Shown here: positions 1 to 8,014 of the stretch, piece after piece | Numbering within the stretch: the first letter of the stretch is position 1 | Layout: the number at the start of each line of letters is the position of its first letter | From: Microtetraspora sp. NBRC 13810 | GTDB lineage: Bacteria; Actinomycetota; Actinomycetes; Streptosporangiales; Streptosporangiaceae | Reading direction: 5' to 3' | NCBI RefSeq assembly: GCF_030268685.1 | Contig: NZ_BSRQ01000029.1 | Span: 30,770-94,769, forward strand | DNA length: 64,000 nucleotides | Notes under the pieces: generated by a model | Database searches by the model: none | Seen by the model: only the letters and a program-made list of their open reading frames with translations | Told to the model about the DNA's origin: nothing | Translations under genes and position numbers: made by a program

Positions 1-421
1 CCTCGGCCGCCCGGCGCCGCGCCTCCAGCGGGTGGGTGCGCTCGACGGCCGCCGGGGTCATCAGCTCCAGGATCCCGGTCCGCCGGTCGCCCAGCCGGTC
101 GTCCGTGCGCACGGGCGGCGGCGGGCCGTCCAGGTGGCCGGCCGCGATCTCCCAGGTCTCCCGCGCGCGCAGGTAGGGGGAGCACCAGACCGCGTCCGGC
201 CGGTAGCGGGCGAGGCGGCGGCCCAGCGCGGCCGCCTGCCGCCGGCCCAGTGGGGACAGCGGCACGTCGGCGTCGCGGCCGGGCAGGGTGACCGGCAGGC
301 CGGCCGCCACGGCGGCGCCGTAGGCCACGTTGGCCGTGCTCTCGCCGTGCCGTACCGCGACGATGTCGGGCCTTCGCTCCCCTGAGACGATGTCGGGCCT
401 TCGCTCCCCTGAACCGGTCAA
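1..421 (-). CDS. Histidine phosphatase family protein, C-terminus cut by window edge
   Basis: About 140 codons are visible on the minus strand and stay open to base 1, so the C-terminus lies outside the window. The phosphohistidine motif VRHGESTAN is at about residues 23-31, followed by PLSPLGRRQAAALGRRL and WCSPYLRARET, the typical second block of the phosphoglycerate-mutase-like superfamily. The substrate cannot be told from this part. I chose TTG at 421 because GAGG lies five bases upstream and the gene then starts 7 bp after the SDR stop, as expected in an operon. The N-terminus holds a perfect in-frame tandem duplication (SGERRPDIV twice) just before the catalytic motif. The gene was found by reading the frame, since it has neither an ATG/GTG start nor a stop inside the window. 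Confidence 0.85.
   Translation of the reverse strand, partial: MTGSGERRPDIVSGERRPDIVAVRHGESTANVAYGAAVAAGLPVTLPGRDADVPLSPLGRRQAAALGRRLARYRPDAVWCSPYLRARETWEIAAGHLDGPPPPVRTDDRLGDRRTGILELMTPAAVERTHPLEARRRAAE
359..412. repeat. Perfect 27-bp tandem duplication in phosphatase N-terminus
   Basis: Bases 359-385 and 386-412 are identical. The unit length is a multiple of three, so the duplication adds nine residues (SGERRPDIV) to the phosphatase without breaking the frame. Confidence 0.95.
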
Positions 422-428
422 CCGGACC

Positions 429-1190
429 TCAGAACTGCACGCCGCGGGTCAGCGCGCCGTCGACGACGAGGTTGGTGCCGGTGACGAAGCTGGCCGCCGG
501 GCTGGCCAGGAACACCACCGCGCGGGCGACCTCCTCCGGCCTGGCCATCCGCCCGGTCGGGTTCAGCGCCAGCGCCTGGCGGTACAGCTCCGGGTTGTCC
601 CGCTCGATGGTCTCCCACACCCCGCCGGGGAAGTAGGTGTTGCCCGGCGAGACCGTGTTGGCCCTGATCCCCTTGGCCGCGAGCTGGTAGGCGAGACCCT
701 GCGTGTAGTGCACGATCGCCGCCTTGAACGTGCCGTACGGCCCCGCGGCGAAGTCGATCTCCCGGCCGGACACGCTGGACACGGTCACGATGGCCGGCGC
801 CGTGCTCTTCTCCAGCAGCGGCAGCGCCGCCTCGACCAGCCGGACGGTGCCCAGCATGTCCACGTCGAAGCTCCTGCGCCAGTACTCCTCGCCCTCGCCG
901 ATGGCCAGGGCGCTCACGTTGGCCACGACGATGTCCACGCCGCCCAGCTCGGTGGCGCTGTCGGCGACCCATCGGCTCAGCGCCGGGCCGTCGCCGACGT
1001 CCACCGCGGCGCCGACGACCGTGGCGCCCTTCGCCCTGAGGTCCTCGACCGTCGCGGCCACCTCGGAGGCGGTCCTGGCGCACAGCGACACCGCCGCGCC
1101 CTCCGCCGCCAGCCCTTCGGCGATCGCCCGGCCGATTCCCTTGGTGCCGCCGGTCACCAGGGCGCGCAGCCCGGTCAGGTGCAGGTCCAC
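429..1190 (-). CDS. SDR family oxidoreductase
   Basis: A 253-residue short-chain dehydrogenase, the usual length of a classical SDR. The cofactor loop GGTKGIGRAIAEGLA is near the N-terminus, the NNAG-like block reads VANVSA, and the catalytic part is VSSVSGREIDFAAGPYGTFK with Ser and Tyr-x3-Lys in place. The C-terminal segment (FLASPAASFVTGTNLVVDG) is typical of NAD(P)(H)-dependent family members. The start is GTG at 1190, with AAGGAGG six bases upstream; a longer frame upstream overlaps the acetamidase gene and is rejected. The gene sits 32 bp downstream of the acetamidase gene and just before the phosphatase gene, so co-transcription is likely. Substrate unknown. Confidence 0.9.
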   Translation of the reverse strand: MDLHLTGLRALVTGGTKGIGRAIAEGLAAEGAAVSLCARTASEVAATVEDLRAKGATVVGAAVDVGDGPALSRWVADSATELGGVDIVVANVSALAIGEGEEYWRRSFDVDMLGTVRLVEAALPLLEKSTAPAIVTVSSVSGREIDFAAGPYGTFKAAIVHYTQGLAYQLAAKGIRANTVSPGNTYFPGGVWETIERDNPELYRQALALNPTGRMARPEEVARAVVFLASPAASFVTGTNLVVDGALTRGVQF

Positions 1191-1222
1191 GAGTGTCCTC
1201 CTTGCGTGGTGTGTGCCGGGGG

Positions 1223-2230
1223 TCAGCCCGCGGAGATGAGCGCGGCGGTCTCCCGCAGGTGGCGGTGCACGCCGCCGTACACCTGGGCGGGCGGGAGCAG
1301 CGACTTGGCGACCTTGGTCACCACGCTGTAGTTCGTGTCCACGACATTGGCGAGGGGCACCTGGCTGATCTGGCTCAGCAACTGGTAGGCGTCGAGCCGG
1401 TCCAGCCCGAACAGCTCGCTCAGCCACAGCACCATGTCCACCTGGCCGGCCCGCCAGGCGTCCTCCAGCGGGCGGCTCGACCCGACCACCATCAGGTGCT
1501 CGTCGTTCTCGATCCGGGGCCACGCCGGGGCGCCGCCCTTGATCAGCTCCACCACCAGGGTGGTGAGCATCGCGCCCTCCACCGCGGTGCCGCACGACTC
1601 GCCCTCGCCCTGGCGGTAGTGGCCGTCGCCGATGGAGAACAGCGCGCCCTCCACGTTGACGCCGAGGTAGCAGGTGGCGCCGGGCCGCATCTCCGGGGTG
1701 TCCATGTTGCCGCCGAACTTGTCCGGCACGAGCGAGGTGCGCACCTCACCGGACGCCGGCGCGACGCCCACCGTGCCGAGCATCGGCGCCATCGGCAGTT
1801 CGAGGCTCAGCTCGCTGCTGCGCGCCTGGAAGGTCACGGTGCCGCGCCGGGAGTCCACCTGGTAGATCCAGGTGCGCTCGGGCAGCGGATCCTGGAGCGT
1901 CGCCGTGCGGTCCGTACTGGTCAGGCCGCCGAAGAACGGGATGGTCGCCGAGGCGCCCCACGAGCGGGCCGGCGTCATGTCCACGAAGTGCAGCGCCAGG
2001 GTGTCGCCGGGCTCGGCGCCCTCCACGTGGAAGGGGCCGGTCTGCGGGTTCAGGTAGCGCGCGTCCAGCGAGGAGCTGGCCAGGTCGGTGATGTCGCGCA
2101 GCCGCCCGGCGAACGCGTCGTCACTCCACAGCCGCAGCACGGTCCCCGGCTTGATCCGGTGGGTGGGCGCGGTCCCGCCGAACGTCCACGCGTACTGCTC
2201 GGGCTGCGGGGTGAACTCCAGGATCTCCAT
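1223..2230 (-). CDS. Acetamidase/formamidase family protein
   Basis: A 335-residue protein of the FmdA/AmdA family, cytosolic enzymes that hydrolyse short-chain amides to ammonia and the carboxylic acid. Visible family features are the N-terminal WSFGG-like segment (WTFGGTAPTHRIKPGT), the block VEGAEPGDTLALHFVDM, and the central GEVRTSLVPDKFGGNMD and GDGHYRQGEGESCGTAVEG segments containing acidic and His residues expected in the active site. Start ATG at 2230. It lies between an SDR gene and a D-2-hydroxyacid dehydrogenase gene on the same strand, which suggests a catabolic operon releasing nitrogen and a hydroxy or keto acid. The exact amide is not predictable. Confidence 0.88.
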   Translation of the reverse strand: MEILEFTPQPEQYAWTFGGTAPTHRIKPGTVLRLWSDDAFAGRLRDITDLASSSLDARYLNPQTGPFHVEGAEPGDTLALHFVDMTPARSWGASATIPFFGGLTSTDRTATLQDPLPERTWIYQVDSRRGTVTFQARSSELSLELPMAPMLGTVGVAPASGEVRTSLVPDKFGGNMDTPEMRPGATCYLGVNVEGALFSIGDGHYRQGEGESCGTAVEGAMLTTLVVELIKGGAPAWPRIENDEHLMVVGSSRPLEDAWRAGQVDMVLWLSELFGLDRLDAYQLLSQISQVPLANVVDTNYSVVTKVAKSLLPPAQVYGGVHRHLRETAALISAG

Positions 2231-2307
2231 GCGCGAGGGGTTCTCCTATGTATCGGCGACCCGAGGTACCCGCACAATATGACATTCCGGCACGATCTGG
2301 CCAAGAG

Positions 2308-3252
2308 TCAACTGATCACCCGTACCGGCTCCCCGGCGAGGAAGGCTTCGATGTCCGCCACGGCCTCCCGGTAGAAGATCCGGTAGTTGGCCGCGCTCAC
2401 GTAGCCGAGGTGCGGGGTCGCCAGCACGTTCGGCAGGGTGCGCAGCTCGTGGCCGGGCGGCAGCGGCTCGGTCGCGTAGACGTCGAGGCCCGCTCCGGCG
2501 ATCCGGCCCGCCCGCAACGCCGCCACCAGGGCGGCCTCGTCCACGATGGGCCCGCGGGAGGTGTTCACCAGGAACGCCGTCGGCCGCATCAGGCCCAGCT
2601 CGCGCTCGCCGATCAGGCCACGGGTGCGCTCACCCAGCACGAGGTGGACGGACACGACGTCGGACTCGGCGAGCAGCGCGTCCAGGCTCGGCGCCAGCCG
2701 TACGCCGAGTTCGGCGGTGCGCTCCGGGGTGAGGTTGCGGCTCCACGCGACGACGTCCATGCCGAAGGCGCGGCCGAGCGCGGCCATCTGCGCGCCGATC
2801 CGGCCGAGGCCGAGCAGGCCGAGGGTGCTGCCGTGCAGGTCCATGCCGACGGTGTGCTGCCAGGGGCCGTCCTGCCGCATGGCGGCGGACTCGGGCAGCA
2901 GGTGCCGGGCCAGGCCGAGGATGAGCGCCCAGGTCAGCTCGGCGGTCGAGGTCGAACCGCCCGCCGTGCCGCACACGGTCACGCCGTGCGCCCTGGCCGC
3001 GTCGAGATCGACCGAGGCGTTGCGCATGCCGGTGGTGACGAGCAGCCGCAGGTTCGGCAGCCGGGCGAACACCTCGGCGGGGAACGGCGTGCGCTCCCGC
3101 ATGATCACCACGATCTCGTGGTCCACGATCGCCCGGACGAGGTCGTCCGGCGAGCCGAAGTGCTCCCGGAAGCTCGTCGCCCGCACCGCCGACCAGTCGG
3201 CCAGGCCCAGCGCGACACCCTGGTAGTCATCGAGTACGGCACAACGCAACAT
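2308..3252 (-). CDS. D-2-hydroxyacid dehydrogenase family protein
   Basis: A 314-residue NAD-dependent 2-hydroxyacid dehydrogenase of the phosphoglycerate/formate dehydrogenase type. It starts MLRCAVLDDYQGVAL. The Rossmann motif is LGLLGLGRIGAQMAALG; the catalytic Arg is in NTSRGPIVDEAAL, and the His lies in ATPHLGYVS near the C-terminus. The length fits the catalytic plus nucleotide-binding domains without an ACT domain, so it is not a full SerA. ATG at 3252 is chosen because homologues begin at this M-L-R/K-C-A-V-L-D-D-Y segment; the frame is open further upstream into the sigma gene. It probably reduces a 2-keto acid in the same pathway as the amidase and SDR. Substrate unknown. Confidence 0.88.
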   Translation of the reverse strand: MLRCAVLDDYQGVALGLADWSAVRATSFREHFGSPDDLVRAIVDHEIVVIMRERTPFPAEVFARLPNLRLLVTTGMRNASVDLDAARAHGVTVCGTAGGSTSTAELTWALILGLARHLLPESAAMRQDGPWQHTVGMDLHGSTLGLLGLGRIGAQMAALGRAFGMDVVAWSRNLTPERTAELGVRLAPSLDALLAESDVVSVHLVLGERTRGLIGERELGLMRPTAFLVNTSRGPIVDEAALVAALRAGRIAGAGLDVYATEPLPPGHELRTLPNVLATPHLGYVSAANYRIFYREAVADIEAFLAGEPVRVIS

Positions 3253-3313
3253 GAGGCCGGATCCTACTCCCGGCGCCACCGGGTACTGGCGGTCTCCGGC
3301 GGACCCGGAGACC

Positions 3314-5221
3314 TCAACGGGCCCGCTGGAAGGCCCGGCCGGTCTGGGTGGCCGCGCCGTCGCCGCGGAACAGGCCGCTGCCCGGCTTGCCGTCCTCCGA
3401 GGGCAGGCCGAACCACGCGTAGCGCCGCACATAGGGGAGTGACGCGAGCATCTTGGCGGAGGCGGTGACGAAGGCCGCCTGCTGGGCGTCACTGGCGTAG
3501 CGGGTGCCGTCGGAGAAGTCGATCAGGGCGTACTCGGTGAGCCAGATCGGCTTGCGGTAACGCTGGTACACGGCCTGGATGTAGGACTTGAGCTGGTTCA
3601 CCGCGGGCCCGGTGCGGAAGTCGGCGCCGTACCAGTGCAGCGCGATGAAGTCGACCCGGTAGTCCCGCTCGGCCGCGCCCTTCATGAACCGGTCCAGCCA
3701 CCCGCCGGGCGTGTCCGCGCCGAACGCCACGCCGGGGCTGCCGAGCACCTTGCCCGCCTCCATGAGCCGCGGCCACAGCTCCAGCGCCTCCTCCACGGAC
3801 ATGTTGGCCTGCGCCTGCATGTCCGGCTCGTTGAACCCGAGCAGGTACGGCCCGGCGCGCCTGGCCTGGGCGAGGTTCGCCTCTGTGACGCTGCCCGACC
3901 CCCAGATCATCGGGACGAACTTGACGCTCGCCGGGACGTCGATCCCGTCCGGCCGGGTGGACCACGTGTAGTACCAGCTCGCCCCGGACTTCGCGAGGGC
4001 CTTGCTGACCCCGGGCATCTTCCACACGCTCACCCCCTTCTTGACCGACGACGCCACGGGGACCGTGACGGGCCTGCTCCTGGCGGGCCCGGGCGTGCGG
4101 GAGGCGGTGCGGCGGGCGGGCGTGGGGGTCGGGGAGGGGGCGGTGCTGGCGGTGGGCGTGGAGACGGGGGTCGCGGTGGAGACCATGTGCGGGGCGGCCT
4201 CGCGGCGCGGCGGGTCGGCCGGGCCGGTGAGCTGGGCGGTCACGATGGCGCCGGCGACGACGACCGCGACCCCGGCGGCGGCCGTGGTGGCGACCGGGTG
4301 GTTCGTCAGCGAGGAGAACAGGCCGCGCGGCGGCGGCGCGGCGTGCGCCGCCTGGGAGACGCCGTGATCCAGGGCGTGATCCAGCGGGAGGTGCCCGGCG
4401 ACGTGCGCGGTGGCGGGGACGGCAGAGAGGTGGTCGAACAGGAAACCCGCGGGCAGCGGCAGCAGCGGCAGCCCGCCGAGCAGCCGGTCGATGGGCAGCA
4501 TGCCGACGGTCCGCCGCCCGCAGACCGGGCAGTCGCGGACGTGCCGGGCGAAACGCTTGCGCCACAGCGGGCTGGGCACGCCGTCCCAGGTCCACGTCAT
4601 GGCGCGCAGGTCGGTGCACCGGGGGTCGGCCTGCAACGCGCGCACGACGGTGCGGGAGATCTGGATCTGCTCCTTCATCCGCTGCACCCGCACGGCGGCG
4701 TGCCGGGCGGACAGGCCGAGGGCGCTTGCCAGGTCGGCCCGGCCCAGTTCGCCGGTCTCCTCCAGCCACCACAGGGACAGCAGCGCCCGGTCGTCGTGGT
4801 CCAGCCAGCGGGTGGCCTCGGCGACCTCGCGCCGCTGGTCGGTGAGGCCGAGCCGGAGGATGGTCACCGCGGCGAAGTCGGAGGCCGGGTCGACCATCTC
4901 GTCGGCGCTGTCGAGGTTCTCCCTGCGGTTCTGGGTGGTGCGCCGGTCCTGCTCGTGGTCGCGCACCTGGCGGACGGTGATGGCCACCAGCCAGGACCGG
5001 TACGCCTCGGGGTCGCGCAGGCCGTGCAGTCCGTGCACGACCCGGAGCAGCGTCTCCTGGACCACGTCGTCCACGTCGGTGTGCCCGTTGAGCGCCCGGC
5101 CGACGATGTTGTAGACGAGTGGCAGGGAGTCGGCCACCAGGGCGTCGAGGGCCCGCTGGTCCCCGTCTTGCGCGGCGGTGACCACCGCCGTGTCAGGTCC
5201 GCCCCTACCGGTTCCCGGCAT
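3314..5221 (-). CDS. ECF sigma factor fused to zinc motif, TM helix and GH128-like domain
   Basis: A 635-residue one-protein chimera. Residues ~1-100 hold sigma region 2 (DVDDVVQETLLRVVHGLHGL, then AYRSWLVAITVRQVRDHEQD). Residues ~135-190 hold region 4 with the helix-turn-helix LASALGLSARHAAVRVQRM. At residue 227 starts HVRDCPVC, the H-x3-C-x2-C motif of zinc-binding anti-sigma domains. A hydrophobic helix follows at ~305-330 (TTAAAGVAVVVAGAIVTAQ), then a Pro/Thr/Ser-rich linker. Residues ~392-635 resemble the GH128 (Asl1-like) beta-1,3-glucanase fold, with GFNEPD (Glu465) and LTEYA (Glu563) as candidate acid/base and nucleophile. ATG at 5221 gives a normal sigma N-terminus with GGAG upstream. 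Inference: the outer domain senses or cuts a glucan and the inner domain directs transcription. A lone sigma factor or secreted glucanase would not explain the whole frame, which shows no break. Confidence 0.88.
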   Translation of the reverse strand: MPGTGRGGPDTAVVTAAQDGDQRALDALVADSLPLVYNIVGRALNGHTDVDDVVQETLLRVVHGLHGLRDPEAYRSWLVAITVRQVRDHEQDRRTTQNRRENLDSADEMVDPASDFAAVTILRLGLTDQRREVAEATRWLDHDDRALLSLWWLEETGELGRADLASALGLSARHAAVRVQRMKEQIQISRTVVRALQADPRCTDLRAMTWTWDGVPSPLWRKRFARHVRDCPVCGRRTVGMLPIDRLLGGLPLLPLPAGFLFDHLSAVPATAHVAGHLPLDHALDHGVSQAAHAAPPPRGLFSSLTNHPVATTAAAGVAVVVAGAIVTAQLTGPADPPRREAAPHMVSTATPVSTPTASTAPSPTPTPARRTASRTPGPARSRPVTVPVASSVKKGVSVWKMPGVSKALAKSGASWYYTWSTRPDGIDVPASVKFVPMIWGSGSVTEANLAQARRAGPYLLGFNEPDMQAQANMSVEEALELWPRLMEAGKVLGSPGVAFGADTPGGWLDRFMKGAAERDYRVDFIALHWYGADFRTGPAVNQLKSYIQAVYQRYRKPIWLTEYALIDFSDGTRYASDAQQAAFVTASAKMLASLPYVRRYAWFGLPSEDGKPGSGLFRGDGAATQTGRAFQRAR

Positions 5222-5757
5222 CGCACTCCGCTTTCTGTCGGTGACCCCGTGCTGTCGGTGACCCCGTGCGCCCGTGTGCGGCGAGCATGGGCGCATTCCG
5301 CCCATAAGGGGTGGCTCGTGAGTCTTCCACTAAGCGGAGACCCGGTGTGCCCGGTTACGGACAACGAAAATCCTCAGAAGTCGTCCGAAGTTTTCGTTAT
5401 CCCGGGCCCACCTGCGGGTCTCCGTTACAGGAGCGAAAGCGTCCCGCGCTGGGCGCGACGACAGGAGAGGCACCCGACGATGCTGTACGGACGGGCTGTG
5501 CGGAGGTGGACGGCGGCCCCGCCCCAGGCGACCGAACGAGCGAGTGAACGACCTGGTCGCGGCGGTGGCAGTGATTCCGTCCCGGCCCTCCCCGGCCCGC
5601 GGCGCCATGCCCGCGACCGCACCGCGGGCGACACCGCCGAGCGGCACCGTCACTCCCGCGTCGCCCCCCGGCGGCGGCCGGTGGAACCTGACCCGGCCGG
5701 TCCGGGACGCCGGAGAGCTCCCACCCCTACTCCCTTCCGCGAAGGACCTCATCACTC
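5222..5757. promoter_or_regulatory. 536-bp divergent intergenic region between sigma-GH128 and DUF1996 genes
   Basis: No convincing coding frame on either strand. It carries an inverted repeat, AACGAAAA at 5363-5370 and TTTTCGTT at 5391-5398, separated by 20 bp, in a locally AT-richer patch. It lies about 140 bp upstream of the sigma gene and 360 bp upstream of the DUF1996 gene, so it may hold promoters for both. No sigma consensus can be assigned with confidence. Confidence 0.45.
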
Positions 5758-7260
5758 ATGAGTCACAGCAATCCGCGTGTCACCGCGGCGGCGCCGCGAG
5801 CCCGCCGTCTGGCGCTCGCGGGCGTCCTCGCCGTCGTCGTGGGCGCCTCCGTGGCGAATGGAGCCGTCCCCGCCAGCGCGGCGGCGGCGGTCCCGCTGTC
5901 GCAGGACCGTCCGGCCACCGCCTCCTCGGCCGAGCGGGGCGACCTGTCCGCGTCGGCGGCGGTGGACGGCGACACGAGCACCCGCTGGTCGAGCAGGTTC
6001 GCCGACCCGCAGTGGTTGCAGGTGGACCTGGGCAGGGCCACCGCGATCAAGAAGGTCGTGCTGCACTGGGAGCGCTCGTACGCCAAGGCGTTCCGGATCC
6101 AGACGTCCGACGACGGCACGCAGTGGAAGAACGTCTACTCGACGACGGCCGGCAAGGGCGGTGTGGAGACGGTCAACGTGTCGGGCAACGGGCGGTTCGT
6201 CCGGCTGTACGCGACGAAGCGGGCCGGGCAGTACGGCGTGTCCCTGTTCGAGTTCCAGGTGTTCGGCAAGGCGGGCGCCACGACGCCCGAGCCCACGCCG
6301 ACCTCGCAGCCGAGCACCACCCCCAAGCCCACCGGCTCCCCGAAGCCGACCACCACCCCCAAGCCGAGCACCCCGCCGACCAGCACCCCCAAGCCGACCG
6401 CCACCCCCAAGCCGACCGTCACCCCGACCGCCACCTCGACGAGGACGACCCCGCCGACCACGCCGGATGACGGCCTGCCCAAGGGCCCGGTGCCCGCGGG
6501 CGCGGTGCGGGTGGCGGAGTTCCTGGCCGAGTGTGAGTTCTCGCACCGCCTGGCCGACGACCCGATCGTGCTGCCGGGACTGTCGGGCGCCTCGCACATG
6601 CACGACTTCTTCGGCAACGACACCACCGACGCCAAGACCAACCTGGCGAGCCTGCTCCAGGGCGACAGCACCTGCGACCCGAAGATCGACCTGTCCTCCT
6701 ACTGGGTGCCGACCCTCTACGACGGCGCCAAGGAGGTCGCGCCCAGCAGCGCCACGTTCTACTACCTGGGTGAGGGCGTCCGCGACGAGCTCGCCGCGCA
6801 GACCCGGGCCTTCCCGCAGGGGCTGCGGGTCGTGGCCGGCAACGCCAAGGCCACCGGCCCGGACAGCACCAGCAGCGCGCGCTGGTCGTGCCTGCACGCC
6901 GGCCAGGTCGGCGCGTCCAAGAACTTCGTGACCTGCCCGGCGGGCACGAAGCTGGAGACCTACCTGGACTTCCCGCACTGCTGGGACGGCAAGAACCTGG
7001 ACTCCGCCGACCACAAGAGCCACATGTCCTACCCGGTGGGCAACGCCTGCCCGGCCACGCACCCGGTCGTGGTGCCGAAGCTGCGCATGGTGCTGCGGTA
7101 CACCCTCAACGGCAACCCGGCCGACTTCAAACTCGCCTCCGGCCCGGGTTACACGATGCACGGCGACTTCTTCAACGCCTGGCCGACCGGAGAGCTGGAG
7201 CGGCGGATCCGCGACTGCATCCGCCCGAAGGTCAAGTGCGGCGCCGACGGCACCCCGTGA
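5758..7260 (+). CDS. Secreted F5/8 type C (CBM32-like) and DUF1996 domain protein
   Basis: A 500-residue exported protein. A signal peptide occupies ~1-42 (RRLALAGVLAVVVGASVANG, then ASA). A discoidin/F5-8C domain at ~45-180 shows AVDGDTSTRWSS, QWLQVDLG and FRIQTSDDGTQW, the usual carbohydrate-binding sandwich features. A linker at ~181-240 is built of PKPT repeats. DUF1996 spans ~250-500, with AEFLAECEFSHRLADDP, SGASHMHDFFGN, and the WDGKNLDS and HMSYPVGNACP blocks. DUF1996 has no established function; it is common in fungi and actinomycetes. The gene starts with ATG at 5758 and faces the sigma-GH128 gene. I infer a wall- or polysaccharide-binding protein that could be controlled by that sigma factor. 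Confidence 0.9.
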   Translation: MSHSNPRVTAAAPRARRLALAGVLAVVVGASVANGAVPASAAAAVPLSQDRPATASSAERGDLSASAAVDGDTSTRWSSRFADPQWLQVDLGRATAIKKVVLHWERSYAKAFRIQTSDDGTQWKNVYSTTAGKGGVETVNVSGNGRFVRLYATKRAGQYGVSLFEFQVFGKAGATTPEPTPTSQPSTTPKPTGSPKPTTTPKPSTPPTSTPKPTATPKPTVTPTATSTRTTPPTTPDDGLPKGPVPAGAVRVAEFLAECEFSHRLADDPIVLPGLSGASHMHDFFGNDTTDAKTNLASLLQGDSTCDPKIDLSSYWVPTLYDGAKEVAPSSATFYYLGEGVRDELAAQTRAFPQGLRVVAGNAKATGPDSTSSARWSCLHAGQVGASKNFVTCPAGTKLETYLDFPHCWDGKNLDSADHKSHMSYPVGNACPATHPVVVPKLRMVLRYTLNGNPADFKLASGPGYTMHGDFFNAWPTGELERRIRDCIRPKVKCGADGTP

Positions 7261-7301
7261 CCCGGCCCGCCTCCCGGCGGTGACCTGCTCGTAAGACCCC
7301 G

Positions 7302-7340
7302 CGCGGCGAGGCCCGGTGTGATGCCGGGCCTCGCCCCGCG
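7302..7340 (+). terminator. GC-rich hairpin after DUF1996 gene
   Basis: A perfect 12-bp stem (GGCGAGGCCCGG / CCGGGCCTCGCC) with a 7-nt loop lies 44 bp after the stop. It has no T-run, which is usual for actinomycete terminators. Confidence 0.7.
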
Positions 7341-7360
7341 CCCCGTCGGAAGGGGACGAC

Positions 7361-8002
7361 ATGAAAGCGGCCACTGTGGGCGCGCCGGTGCTCGCCGTAC
7401 TCTCCCTGCTACTGGTGGCACGATGCGTCGCGGCCCAGCCGACGCACTCGGCCGCCGACCACCTGGCCGTGGCCCAGCCCGCCGTCACGCCGGTCGTCAC
7501 GGCGTCCGGCGCGGCGGCGACCTTCAACGCCACCGACGTCGCCTGGCTGCAACTGCTCATCCCGATGACCGAGCAGGCGCTGCCCGTGCTGGACGCGGCG
7601 CGCGGCAGGACCACCGATCCCCGGCTGCTCGGGCTCGCCGCGCGGATGGGCGTGGAGCACCGCGCCCAGCTCCGCACGTTGCGGGACCTGCTGCGGCGCA
7701 GCGGCACGCCCGGCGTCAACGTGCACGAGGGGCACAACATGCCGGGCATGGTGACCCCCGCCGAGCTGGCGGACGGCGAACGGGCCGAGGGCGCCGGCTT
7801 CGACCGGTTCTTCACCGAGCACATCGGCGAATACCTGCGGCAGTCGGTCCTGGTGGCCGAGGGCGAGAAGGGCTCGGGCGCCGACCGGGACACCAAGGCG
7901 TTCGCCGCCGCCATGGGCAGGGCCCGCGCCGGGGAACTCGCCCAGCTCACCTCGGACCCGGCCGGACCGCCTTCGCGGACGCCCGCCGGTACGGCCCGCT
8001 GA
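7361..8002 (+). CDS. DUF305 family exported protein
   Basis: A 213-residue protein with an N-terminal hydrophobic segment (VLAVLSLLLVA) acting as signal peptide or anchor. The body fits the DUF305 helical family: DVAWLQLLIPMTEQALPVLD, MGVEHRAQLRTLRDLL, and a Met/His segment (VHEGHNMPGMVTP), followed by FDRFFTEHIGEYLRQSVLVA. DUF305 proteins are ferritin-like helical bundles often found near copper or redox genes; no enzyme activity is established. The motif R-C after the hydrophobic run is not a valid lipobox, so I do not call it a lipoprotein. GGAAGGGG precedes ATG at 7361. It ends 12 bp before the ferric-reductase-like gene and is likely in the same operon. Confidence 0.82.
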   Translation: MKAATVGAPVLAVLSLLLVARCVAAQPTHSAADHLAVAQPAVTPVVTASGAAATFNATDVAWLQLLIPMTEQALPVLDAARGRTTDPRLLGLAARMGVEHRAQLRTLRDLLRRSGTPGVNVHEGHNMPGMVTPAELADGERAEGAGFDRFFTEHIGEYLRQSVLVAEGEKGSGADRDTKAFAAAMGRARAGELAQLTSDPAGPPSRTPAGTAR

Positions 8003-8014
8003 TCGAGAGGTAAC

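Noticed and set aside
429..1595. SDR read as a 388-residue fusion
   Set aside because: The first 135 residues overlap the acetamidase gene on the same strand in another frame; GTG at 1190 has a strong ribosome site.
5330..5755. Minus-strand 141-codon frame in the sigma/DUF1996 gap
   Set aside because: Low-complexity Arg/Gly/Pro content, no ribosome site, and it covers the inverted repeat expected to be regulatory.
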